From JAWVZU01 sp033722075 (GTDB lineage: Bacteria; Pseudomonadota; Gammaproteobacteria; Xanthomonadales; SZUA-38), in NCBI GenBank assembly GCA_033722075.1, contig JAWVZU010000209.1, positions 1 to 7,274 on the forward strand: a stretch of 7,274 bases of DNA. Reading direction: 5' to 3'. Of this stretch, positions 1-5,965 are shown piece by piece (positions within the stretch are counted from its first letter, which is position 1; every line of letters starts with the position of its first letter). Under the pieces are notes generated by a model. It was not told the DNA's origin, searched no databases, and saw only the letters and a list, made by a program, of their open reading frames with translations. The translations under genes and the position numbers were made by a program.

Positions 1-210
1 GCCGGCGCCGGCGGGGCCTACCGCTTCGACACGGCTACCCTGGCGCAGACCCGCCTGACCCGTGCTCCCTCAGGCCAGCAGCAATTCGGCGCCTCGCTGA
101 CGTTGAGCAACGAAGCCCTTGTCGTGGGCGCCCCGGCCAGCGCCAGCGAAGCGGGCGCCGCAGCGGTGCAGCGTAATCCGAGCCTGATCTATCGGGCCGG
201 GTTCGAATAG
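1..210 (+). CDS. C-terminal fragment of an FG-GAP-like repeat protein (5' end outside window)
   Basis: Frame 1 is open from the window edge to the TAG at 208-210, giving the last 69 residues of a longer protein. The segment at about residues 28-54 has an FG-GAP (integrin-alpha type) signature: FGASLTL, then ALVVGAP, then a Gly/Ala-rich turn and a short strand. Such repeats form blades of a beta-propeller and usually occur in tandem in exported or surface proteins, so earlier blades probably lie upstream. No membrane anchor or sorting signal is seen at the C-terminus, which ends shortly after the last repeat. The signal peptide and domain order cannot be seen. The family call rests on one visible repeat, and the exact role is unknown. 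Confidence 0.6.
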   Translation, partial: AGAGGAYRFDTATLAQTRLTRAPSGQQQFGASLTLSNEALVVGAPASASEAGAAAVQRNPSLIYRAGFE

Positions 211-216
211 CCGGCC
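195..216 (+). terminator. Hairpin straddling the stop codon of the FG-GAP gene
   Basis: GGCCGG (195-200) and CCGGCC (211-216) form a perfect 6-bp GC stem around a 10-base loop that contains the TAG stop. It may slow or end transcription after this gene. No run of T follows, so it is not a typical intrinsic terminator, and in GC-rich DNA such a stem can occur by chance. The rest of the 107-base gap up to 317 shows nothing firm. Confidence 0.2.
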
Positions 217-317
217 ATCCCCGTGCCTGGCCGATGACCCGCTTTGTCCCTTCTCGTCCGTTGTGTGTCCGCCGCAACTGGGCGTATCACTGAAGAACAC
301 GCGATCGAGGTGCAGGA

Positions 318-497
318 ATGACCGGTCTGACGTGCATTCTGATCGGCATTGCCGTGTTGCTGGCCGGCCTGGTGTTCCAGGTCTGGCGGTTGAGCCGGAA
401 TGTGGAAGAGCAGAACAATGAATGGCTCGATTACGTCAAGGCGCTGGGTGAGTTGATTGATGACCTGCGAAAGAAGATGGATGGCAGCGAAAGGTGA
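318..497 (+). CDS. Small single-pass membrane protein, 59 aa, function unknown
   Basis: An ATG at 318 opens 59 codons ending at TGA 495-497, with an AGG a few bases upstream (GCAGGA) as a plausible ribosome-binding site. Residues about 4-22 form one hydrophobic segment (rich in I, L, V, A, G). It is followed by Trp-Arg-Leu-Ser-Arg and then a charged, probably helical tail to residue 59 with acidic and basic residues intermixed and leucines spaced as in an amphipathic helix. The arginines just after the membrane segment predict an N-out, C-in topology under the positive-inside rule. I do not recognise a family. It stands alone: 107 bases after the FG-GAP gene and convergent with dctM. A weak promoter-like pair (TTGTGT 261-266, TATCAC 285-290, 18-base spacer) precedes it. 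The call rests on start, ribosome site and sensible membrane-protein composition. Confidence 0.6.
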   Translation: MTGLTCILIGIAVLLAGLVFQVWRLSRNVEEQNNEWLDYVKALGELIDDLRKKMDGSER

Positions 498-554
498 AAC
501 GCGGTGGTCAGAGCGGCTTTGATTTTGACATTCGCTTGCGCCTACTTTTCGGAG

Positions 555-593
555 TACGCCCTTCGGGCGATACCTGGGAGGCGAACGGGCGTA
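555..593. terminator. Nested hairpins in the convergent spacer, possible bidirectional terminator
   Basis: The 116-base gap between the 59-aa gene and the end of dctM contains CGCCC-TTC-GGGCG (557-569), a 5-bp stem with a 3-base loop. The same left arm (TACGCCC, 555-561) can instead pair with GGGCGTA at 587-593 across a 25-base loop, so the two folds exclude each other. The place is right for ending transcription from both sides. Neither strand has a T-run after the stem, so a rho-independent terminator is not established. The rest of 498-613 shows nothing else I can support. Confidence 0.3.
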
Positions 594-613
594 GCGGACC
601 GAATCCGGATGCC

Positions 614-1888
614 TCAGCCAAGAAACGCCAGCGACAGCCATTCCCAGTAGCCGATCAGAAGGACGCAGCCGAGGAGCAGCAGGAAGTACGGCACGGTTGC
701 GACCACCAGGTCGATGATCGACCGGTCGAAGCGATAGGCGGCAATGAACAGATTCATGCCCACCGGCGGCGTGAAGTAGCCGAGCTGCATGGCCGCCAGG
801 AACAGGATCCCCAGGTGCAGCGGGTTCATTCCGTAGCTGGCGGCCATCGGCAGGATGATCGGCACCACGATCACGATCGCAGAGAAGATGTCCAGCAGCA
901 TGCCCAGGAGCAGCAACATCACGATCAGAACGGCGATGAACGTCGCCTTCGACTCGACCCAGGTGCGAGTCCAGTTCAGGAGCTGCTCCGGCAAGCCGGC
1001 GTCGATGGCATAGTTCGTGGAGGCCAGCGAGACCCCAAGAATGACCAGAATCGCGCCGACCAGCATCATGGACTCGCGGACGACGCGCGGCAGTTCCCGC
1101 AACGGGATGTCCCGGTGGATCACGAACTCGACCAGCAGCACGTAGGCAGCGGTCACGGCGGCCGCTTCGGACACGGCCAGCCAGCCCGAATAGATTCCGC
1201 CCAGGACGACCACCGGAAGCGGCAGCTCGAATGCCGCCTCGCGGGTCGCGGCCCAGGCCTCGGTCCAGGCGAAGGGCTGCCGCACGCCGCTCAGGCCGAC
1301 AGAGCGATAGATCGCATAGCCGCTGAGTACCAGCAGCATCAGCAGTCCCGGCAGGATTCCGGCGATGAAGAGATCATCGATGGCCACGGTTCCGCCGACC
1401 GCGGCCTGCTGGGCGACCACGCCATAGAGAATCAGCGGCAGGGATGGTGCGAAGAGCAAGCCCAGGCTGCCGGAAGTCGTGATCATGCCGAGGCTGAACT
1501 TCTCCGGATAGCCCGCGCCCAGCAGCGCCGGCAGGAGCAACGCGCCGAGGGCCACGATGGTGATCCCCGAAGCCCCGGTGAATGCGGTAAAGAAAGCGCA
1601 GGCAGCCAGGCTCACGATGGGGAGACCACCGGGCATCCAGCCCAGCCAGGCCTGGGTAAGCCGCACAAGCCGCTGCGGCGCCCCGCCTTCGCCGAGGAGA
1701 TACCCGGCGAAGGTGAACAGCGGTATGGCGACAAGCACCGGCGTCTCGGCGAGACGGTAGATTTCGATCGTCACCACCTGCAGGTCGTACCCTGCCTGGG
1801 CGAAACCGATCAGGGCGCCGGCGCCGATGATGGCGAACAGGGGCGTCCCGAGAAGCGCGAAGACCAGCAGAATGAGCCCGACGATCAT
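614..1888 (-). CDS. dctM: TRAP transporter large permease (DctM family)
   Basis: This 424-residue, very hydrophobic protein is the transport-channel subunit of a TRAP transporter and lies in the inner membrane. It couples solute uptake to an ion gradient (usually Na+ in this family). Visible family signatures are GASGITIVALGALLLP (105-120), GSLGLLFAPSLPLILYG (140-156) and the C-terminal YFTPPVGMNLF (371-381). About a dozen membrane segments and the length match DctM. The start is the ATG at 1888, whose ATGA overlaps the TGA of dctQ by 4 bases, a classic translational-coupling junction. A reading frame 32 codons longer begins inside dctQ, but its extra residues are Cys/Arg/Pro-rich and unlike DctM. 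One oddity is the first loop motif, which reads Ala-Pro-Ser at 147-149 where Pro-Pro-Ser is common. It is the last gene of the operon. Confidence 0.95.
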   Translation of the reverse strand: MIVGLILLVFALLGTPLFAIIGAGALIGFAQAGYDLQVVTIEIYRLAETPVLVAIPLFTFAGYLLGEGGAPQRLVRLTQAWLGWMPGGLPIVSLAACAFFTAFTGASGITIVALGALLLPALLGAGYPEKFSLGMITTSGSLGLLFAPSLPLILYGVVAQQAAVGGTVAIDDLFIAGILPGLLMLLVLSGYAIYRSVGLSGVRQPFAWTEAWAATREAAFELPLPVVVLGGIYSGWLAVSEAAAVTAAYVLLVEFVIHRDIPLRELPRVVRESMMLVGAILVILGVSLASTNYAIDAGLPEQLLNWTRTWVESKATFIAVLIVMLLLLGMLLDIFSAIVIVVPIILPMAASYGMNPLHLGILFLAAMQLGYFTPPVGMNLFIAAYRFDRSIIDLVVATVPYFLLLLGCVLLIGYWEWLSLAFLG

Positions 1889-2397
1889 CCCCTGACAGCC
1901 CTGATTACGGCCAACACGAGGTGGACCAGGTAGGCAACGGCGATCAAGGCAAAGGCACCGGGGATCACGGTCTGGAGAATCCACGAGGGCAGGACCGACG
2001 CGGTGGTGGTCGGATAGGTGTACTCATCCAGAACCATGCGGACACCGTGCCAGGCGATCACCGCGGCTACGCCCGCCGTCGCCAAAGCGGCCACACTGTC
2101 CAGGACCGCCTGAATCCGCTCCGAAGCAAAACGATGGAGCACGTCGATACGGATGTGCTTGGCCTTGCGGGCCGCAGCCACGGCGCCGAGCAAGCCGAGC
2201 CAGAGGACCCCGACCCGAACCGCCGGGTCCGCCCAGGCGATGGCCGCGTCGAAGAAGTTGCGCAGGATGATCTGGGCACATCCCAGCGCCAGCATGCCGA
2301 ACAGAAGAAGGGCCAATAATGTCCCTTCCAGGACTCCCAGCCAACGGTCCAGCGGACCGCCGGCCTCCTGCGCCGTCTGTTTACTGGTGCTGCTCAA
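1885..2397 (-). CDS. dctQ: TRAP transporter small permease (DctQ family)
   Basis: This 170-residue protein has four hydrophobic segments at about residues 24-45, 60-76, 98-118 and 141-165, the usual DctQ plan. DctQ pairs with the large permease in the inner membrane and helps dock the binding protein. Family signatures are the Arg-Asn after the first segment (46-47) and KHIRIDVL (80-87) after the second. The start is a TTG at 2397. It is the only initiation codon that keeps the first membrane segment, since the next ATG lies inside that segment at codon 35. AGGG lies several bases upstream of it. The gene overlaps the end of dctP by 17 bases and the start of dctM by 4, so the three are surely co-transcribed and probably translationally coupled. 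The stretch at 126-135, Tyr-Thr-Tyr-Pro then Thr/Ser, is a periplasmic or cytoplasmic loop of no recognised function. Confidence 0.9.
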   Translation of the reverse strand: MSSTSKQTAQEAGGPLDRWLGVLEGTLLALLLFGMLALGCAQIILRNFFDAAIAWADPAVRVGVLWLGLLGAVAAARKAKHIRIDVLHRFASERIQAVLDSVAALATAGVAAVIAWHGVRMVLDEYTYPTTTASVLPSWILQTVIPGAFALIAVAYLVHLVLAVIRAVRG

Positions 2398-3409
2398 CCG
2401 CCGCCCTGGCCCGGTAGGTCCGGAGCAATTCCTGAATGTCGTCCAGCAACTCGAACTCCAGCCGGCCGGACTGCTCGAGCTCGGTTACGGTCTTTCCGGC
2501 AAGCTCGTGCCAGAACTCCATTTCGTCGGCCGCCGGCTCGACCGCGGTGATGCCTTCCTTGGACAGCACCGCCTTTGCTTCGATGTTGTCCGCTTCGTTG
2601 ATCTCCTCGAGACGCTCGAGAGCGGAACTCATGATGTCGATCAGCATGCGCCGATCGGATTCCGACAACCGATCGATGGCCTTGTTGTCCACGGCCAATA
2701 CGCCCACGACATAGGCCACGGGAACGTCGGTAAGGTAATCCACCTTGGTGTGCCATTGAAAAGCGATCGCACCCGCCGGCGTGTTGACCACCGTGTCGAT
2801 GAGGCCGGTCTGCAACCCCGTGTAGACGTCGGACAGGGGCAGCGGAATCGGCGAGACGCCCGCCAGTTCGAGACTGAGGGCGGACACCTCGTCCCCCTCG
2901 GGTACCCAGACCTTCGCATTGATCAGATCCTCCCCGGAGGTGATTTCCGAATCCGACATCAGGTACGCAAAACCACCGCCCGCAATGCCCAGCATGGTCA
3001 AACCACGGGCTTTCAGTCCCTCGCGAAGACGATCGTCCAGTTCCGCGCGCACAAAGCGAACCTCGTCTCTGCCATGGAACAGAAACGGAATCCCATAGAC
3101 GAAGAAATCCGGGTAGAGACCTGCCAGTTCGCCACTGGTGAACGCACCGCCATGCAGCTGCCCGATCCGCATCTTGCGCAGCACGGTCGGGGCATTCCCC
3201 ATGACGCCGCCGGGATAGAACTTGATCCTGACCCGACCCTCGGTCGCCGTTTCCACCATCTCGGCAGCCGAACGCATTTCACGCATCCAGGTCGTGCCGT
3301 CGGGGGCAACCGTCGCCAGCTTAAGCGTCGTCTGAGCAATCGCCGAGGGGAGTCCAATAACCAACCCCAAAACCACGAATATCGCTATTTTTCTGATACT
3401 TGCAGACAT
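2381..3409 (-). CDS. dctP: TRAP transporter substrate-binding protein (DctP family)
   Basis: This 342-residue periplasmic solute receptor for the DctQ-DctM permease has the usual DctP length. A Sec signal peptide occupies residues 1-25 (Lys/Arg near the start, hydrophobic core, cleavage likely after Ala-Ile-Ala before Gln26). It has no lipobox. Mature features include KLATVAPDGTTW (30-41), the GVMGNAPTVLRKMRIGQLHGG region (68-88), and LPLSDVYTGLQTGLIDTVVN (190-209), which matches the conserved segment of the family. At residue 168 it has Trp (KVWVPEGD) where sialate- and dicarboxylate-binding members have the arginine that holds the substrate carboxylate. The ligand is therefore likely different, and I cannot name it. 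The ATG start at 3409 lies 2 bases after the stop of the TatT gene. An AAGGA sits 12 bases upstream, somewhat far, so coupling to the upstream gene is likely. The frame stays open 161 codons further upstream, but that part is antisense-like composition and runs through tatT. Confidence 0.93.
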   Translation of the reverse strand: MSASIRKIAIFVVLGLVIGLPSAIAQTTLKLATVAPDGTTWMREMRSAAEMVETATEGRVRIKFYPGGVMGNAPTVLRKMRIGQLHGGAFTSGELAGLYPDFFVYGIPFLFHGRDEVRFVRAELDDRLREGLKARGLTMLGIAGGGFAYLMSDSEITSGEDLINAKVWVPEGDEVSALSLELAGVSPIPLPLSDVYTGLQTGLIDTVVNTPAGAIAFQWHTKVDYLTDVPVAYVVGVLAVDNKAIDRLSESDRRMLIDIMSSALERLEEINEADNIEAKAVLSKEGITAVEPAADEMEFWHELAGKTVTELEQSGRLEFELLDDIQELLRTYRARAAVEQHQ

Positions 3410-3411
3410 CT

Positions 3412-4287
3412 CTAGAAAAAATCCTTGCTCTCGGAGAGCAGCCGTCGTGCCCGCTGCTGGGCCAGCACGTTGATCAGGGTGAGATCTTCGGCCCGCACGT
3501 CCGAAGCGATTGCGTCCTGCAGCAACTGATCGTGCAATGCCTGGTTGAACACCAGTCTCGCGTACTGCTGAGCATACAGAACATGGACCATGAGGTTCTG
3601 GCCCTTCGACTTCGCCAGGGCCGTGTCGAAGAACTCTCGTCCGACCTCGGGTTTGCCCCCGAAGGCCGGCGGCAACTGGGTGGTCAGCACGCCAAGGTAG
3701 AGCTGGGGCCAGCCCGATCGAAAGTCCGGGTCGATGGCGATGACCCGTCGCATCGCCGCTTCGACCTTCGGAATATCCGCGATCGCGTCCCAGTCGCCGG
3801 AGTTCAACTCGATCCAGGTGGCCCAGCTTGCCGCAAAGCCGTACAGCGCGGCCAGATTGTCCTCGTCGGCGGCATCGAGCGCAGCGACCCATTCTTCGTG
3901 CGGCGAATCCACCGCCTCGCAGAGCACGTCGGACTCGGAGCAGAGCGCACGAATACCATATTCGCGCGCCCGGTCCGCCAGTCGCCTGGCCCGTTCCGGA
4001 TCGTCGGTGAACGCGCCGGAATAGGACGAATAAAGCTCGGCCCCGGCGAGAAGAAGGGCCGAGTTCTGCGGATTCTCGATGATGAAACCATCGACGAGCA
4101 GCAGATAGGCCGGCATGCCGTCGCGAACCGTATCGAGGTCATCCTGGTTGAGAATGCCCGCCGACAGTGCGCCGGCAAAACGGTCCGTCGCCGTGCTGAC
4201 CAGCGTCGAGCAGCCGGTTGACAGCAGCAGACCGATGGCCAGGAAGACAACGATCAGCCCGGGGGGCCTTGTCTTGGCCGGGCTCAA
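3412..4287 (-). CDS. tatT: TatT-like T component of a TPR-associated TRAP transporter, lipoprotein
   Basis: This protein of about 291 residues begins with a lipoprotein signal peptide: SPAKTRPPG, a hydrophobic core, then the lipobox Leu-Ser-Thr-Gly-Cys26. Ser and Thr follow the cysteine, with no Asp at +2, so sorting to the outer membrane is favoured. The remainder is alpha-helical and Ala/Leu-rich with TPR-like spacing (for example residues 59-107 and 162-227). It resembles the TRAP T-component family typified by T. pallidum TatT (Tp0956), whose trimers associate with the binding protein. Its place directly before dctP agrees with this. Two starts compete. I chose the TTG at 4287, because AAGGAG sits exactly 6 bases before it and it gives a normal signal peptide. 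An ATG at 4317 would add ten residues including two cysteines, and its ribosome site is poorer (GGAG, 3 bases away). The family call is by resemblance and context. Confidence 0.82.
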   Translation of the reverse strand: MSPAKTRPPGLIVVFLAIGLLLSTGCSTLVSTATDRFAGALSAGILNQDDLDTVRDGMPAYLLLVDGFIIENPQNSALLLAGAELYSSYSGAFTDDPERARRLADRAREYGIRALCSESDVLCEAVDSPHEEWVAALDAADEDNLAALYGFAASWATWIELNSGDWDAIADIPKVEAAMRRVIAIDPDFRSGWPQLYLGVLTTQLPPAFGGKPEVGREFFDTALAKSKGQNLMVHVLYAQQYARLVFNQALHDQLLQDAIASDVRAEDLTLINVLAQQRARRLLSESKDFF

Positions 4288-4293
4288 ATCACA

Positions 4294-4299
4294 CTCCTT
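4294..4299 (-). promoter_or_regulatory. Ribosome-binding site deciding the tatT start
   Basis: On the minus strand AAGGAG (4299-4294) lies 6 bases before the TTG at 4287-4285. This near-consensus site falls inside the coding region if the upstream ATG at 4317 were used. It argues for initiation at TTG. Confidence 0.55.
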
Positions 4300-4325
4300 G
4301 AAGCAAGCGGCATCCATGCGCTCCC

Positions 4326-4331
4326 ATTATC
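4326..4331 (-). promoter_or_regulatory. Possible -10 box for the TRAP operon
   Basis: The folD-tatT gap (4288-4377) contains GATAAT on the minus strand (4331-4326), one mismatch from TATAAT. No good -35 hexamer is found at 16-18 bases upstream. A start about 7 bases downstream would fall near 4319. That would leave almost no leader before the ATG at 4317 and a normal leader before the TTG at 4287. The gap also holds an imperfect, GU-rich hairpin downstream of folD (CGCT-TCA-AGCG core) that is too weak to call a terminator. Read-through from folD cannot be excluded. Confidence 0.25.
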
Positions 4332-4377
4332 CATTTCGATCGTGTACAACGCTTGAAGCGCCACACGCCGATACAGC

Positions 4378-5271
4378 TTATGACCGCTCCACGGCCGAAA
4401 TGATCGCAGGAGCATGGTGCTCATCCCGCTGGACCGCCGAATGGAGCGTGTTTTCCATGAGGGTCGCCACCGTCATCGGTCCGACTCCGCCCGGGACCGG
4501 CGTGATCATGCCGGCCCGCTCGGACGCCGCCGCAAAATCGACGTCCCCGCAGAGCTTCCCGTCCGGACTGCGGTTGATGCCCACGTCGATAACGACCGCA
4601 CCGGGTCGGATCCAGTCCCCGTGCACGACGTTCGGCTTTCCGACAGCGACCACCAATATTTCAGCACGTTCGACATGAAACTTGAGATCTCGCGTGAACT
4701 TGTGACAGCAGGTCACCGTGGCACCGGCCAGCAACAGTTCAAGCACCATCGGACGACCGACATGATTCGAAGCGCCGACGACCAGCGTATCCTTGCCCTT
4801 CGCATCCACGCCCGCATGGCGAAGAATGGTCATGATACCCATTGGCGTGCAGGGGCGCAGACCCGGCTGTCTCAGGGCGAGCCGGCCGACGTTGGCCACG
4901 TGAAAGCCGTCGACGTCCTTTTCCGGATCGATGGCGTTCACCACCTTGTTCTGGTCGATGTGAGCGGGCAACGGAAGCTGAACCAGAATGCCATCTACCC
5001 GCGGGTCCGCGTTGAGTTCCGCCACCAGGGCCAGCAGATCGGCCTCGGACGTTTCTTCGGGCAAATCGAAATCCCGGGAACTGATGCCCGCCCGCTCGCA
5101 GGCCTTACGCTTGTTGCGAACGTACACCCGGGAAGCGGTATCCGCACCCACGAGCACGACTGCGAGGCCCGGCCGCCGAGCGCCGCCCCGGATCCGCTCC
5201 TCGACGGCATCGTGAACCAGGCGGATACGTTCATCGGCCAGGGCGCGGCCGTCGAGAATGGTTGCGGGCAT
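4378..5271 (-). CDS. folD: Bifunctional methylenetetrahydrofolate dehydrogenase / methenyltetrahydrofolate cyclohydrolase
   Basis: This 297-residue cytosolic enzyme of one-carbon metabolism oxidises 5,10-methylene-THF with NADP+ and hydrolyses the methenyl product to 10-formyl-THF. It supplies formyl groups for purines and initiator tRNA. Numbered from the ATG at 5271, the catalytic residues fall exactly at the E. coli positions: Tyr50, Lys54 (YVRNKRKA), Gln98 (VQLPLP) and Asp121 (DVDGFH). The nucleotide-binding GASNHVGRP (166-174) and the signature PGGVGPMT (260-267) are intact. The alignment of MPATILDG with the E. coli N-terminus supports the ATG. However, AGGA (5291-5288) is better spaced (7 bases) for an in-frame GTG at 5280, which would add Met-Ser-Ile. 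The C-terminus runs about ten residues past the E. coli protein. The gene is divergent from maf and lies 90 bases before tatT on the same strand, with no functional link seen. Confidence 0.97.
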   Translation of the reverse strand: MPATILDGRALADERIRLVHDAVEERIRGGARRPGLAVVLVGADTASRVYVRNKRKACERAGISSRDFDLPEETSEADLLALVAELNADPRVDGILVQLPLPAHIDQNKVVNAIDPEKDVDGFHVANVGRLALRQPGLRPCTPMGIMTILRHAGVDAKGKDTLVVGASNHVGRPMVLELLLAGATVTCCHKFTRDLKFHVERAEILVVAVGKPNVVHGDWIRPGAVVIDVGINRSPDGKLCGDVDFAAASERAGMITPVPGGVGPMTVATLMENTLHSAVQRDEHHAPAIISAVERS

Positions 5272-5273
5272 GA

Positions 5274-5303
5274 TCGACACGGTTCTTTCCTGTGCCCTAT
5301 TAT
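5274..5303 (+). promoter_or_regulatory. Candidate sigma70-type promoter for the maf gene
   Basis: TCGACA (5274-5279) and TATTAT (5298-5303) each differ from the -35 and -10 consensus by one base and are 18 bases apart. Transcription would start near 5310, leaving a leader of about 37 bases with AGGGG (5334-5338) placed 8 bases before the maf ATG. The -35 box lies within the folD start region. Confidence 0.45.
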
Positions 5304-5327
5304 CCCTTTCCCGCACGCGTTCCGAAA
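5299..5327 (-). promoter_or_regulatory. Candidate promoter for folD
   Basis: On the minus strand GATAAT (5304-5299) is a good -10 box. TTTCGG (5327-5322), 17 bases upstream, is only a weak -35. A start near 5292 would give a short leader. The -10 overlaps the plus-strand TATTAT of the maf promoter by five bases. Confidence 0.35.
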
Positions 5328-5346
5328 GTCACCAGGGGCCTGATCC

Positions 5347-5925
5347 ATGAAGTCTGAAACGCTGATCCTGGCGTCAACGTCAACCTACCGCGCCGAATTG
5401 CTTCGCCGCCTGGGCCTGGGATTCAGCCAGGAGGCTCCACAGGTCGAAGAGCGGGCCGAGGAGGGCGAGACGCCCGCCGGCATGGCAAGGCGCCTTGCCA
5501 GGGCCAAGGCCGCGCACGTTGCAGCCCGATTCCCCGAGGCCTGGGTCATCGGTTCCGATCAGGTCGCAGCGCTCGGTGAGGCGATCCTGCGCAAACCCCG
5601 AACGATGGAGGCCGCCACCGAGCAACTCCACCGCTGCTCGACGCAGGAGGTTGTGTTTTCGACCGCTATATGCCTCACCCGACACGACCGGATTTTTCAC
5701 CATCTGGATGTCACCCGGGTAAAGTTCCGTGAGCTCAGCGACGCCGAGATCCAGCGCTACGTCGACCGGGATCGACCTTTGAAGTGCGCCGGCGCCTTCA
5801 AGGCTGAAGCGCTGGGGATCGCCTTGTTCGAGCGGATCGACTCGGTCGATCCGACCGGGCTCATCGGGTTGCCTCTCATTGCGCTTGGCCGGTTGCTGCG
5901 GGAGGCCGGGTTTGCGGTTCCCTGA
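5347..5925 (+). CDS. yceF: Maf/YceF-family nucleotide pyrophosphatase
   Basis: This 192-residue cytosolic enzyme is of the Maf family, which hydrolyses nucleoside triphosphates to the monophosphate and pyrophosphate. YceF-type members prefer 7-methyl-GTP, which suggests removal of modified nucleotides. Motifs in order are LILASTSTYR (6-15, the Ser-x-Ser-x-x-Arg loop), IGSDQV (68-73, with catalytic Asp71), RKP (82-84, where Gly-Lys-Pro is usual), and LKCAGAFKAEALGIALFER (145-163), the YceF-type signature with Lys152 and Glu154. IGLPLIAL (173-180) is also typical. The length equals E. coli YceF. The ATG at 5347 has AGGGG 8 bases upstream. It is divergent from folD, and in this window the rpmF/yceD neighbours known from enterobacteria are absent. 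The m7GTP preference is inferred from the subfamily. Confidence 0.94.
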   Translation: MKSETLILASTSTYRAELLRRLGLGFSQEAPQVEERAEEGETPAGMARRLARAKAAHVAARFPEAWVIGSDQVAALGEAILRKPRTMEAATEQLHRCSTQEVVFSTAICLTRHDRIFHHLDVTRVKFRELSDAEIQRYVDRDRPLKCAGAFKAEALGIALFERIDSVDPTGLIGLPLIALGRLLREAGFAVP

Positions 5926-5965
5926 CGACAAACCAGCTGTCATTCACTCCGAAGTTACGCCGGGC

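Noticed and set aside
199..210. GGGTTCGAATAG resembling the T-loop of a tRNA
   Set aside because: The flanking bases do not form the 5-bp T stem, and no acceptor, D or anticodon arm is found nearby. It is coding sequence.
525..530. Perfect TTGACA in the convergent spacer
   Set aside because: No -10-like hexamer lies 16-18 bases downstream, and no plus-strand gene follows, since the region leads into antisense of dctM.
494..1933. A 479-codon plus-strand reading frame opposite dctM
   Set aside because: It is antisense to a clear DctM gene, is extremely rich in Gln, His, Asp and Arg, and shows no domain. Strong codon bias in GC-rich genes often leaves the opposite strand open.
1889..1984. A 32-codon N-terminal extension of dctM
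   Set aside because: It overlaps dctQ and is Cys/Arg/Pro-rich. The ATG at 1888 forms the ATGA overlap with the dctQ stop and gives the standard DctM start.
2153..3415. A 420-codon plus-strand reading frame opposite dctQ and dctP
   Set aside because: It is antisense to two well-supported genes and crosses their junction. Its composition is unlike a folded protein and no motif is recognisable.
3410..3892. A 161-codon N-terminal extension of dctP
   Set aside because: The extra part overlaps tatT in another frame and is Arg/Gly-rich. The ATG at 3409 starts a proper signal peptide and gives the normal family length.
5272..5280. GTG at 5280 as the folD start
   Set aside because: Its ribosome-site spacing is better, but the ATG at 5271 aligns exactly with the E. 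coli N-terminus and puts the catalytic residues at the same numbers. The difference of three residues remains open.
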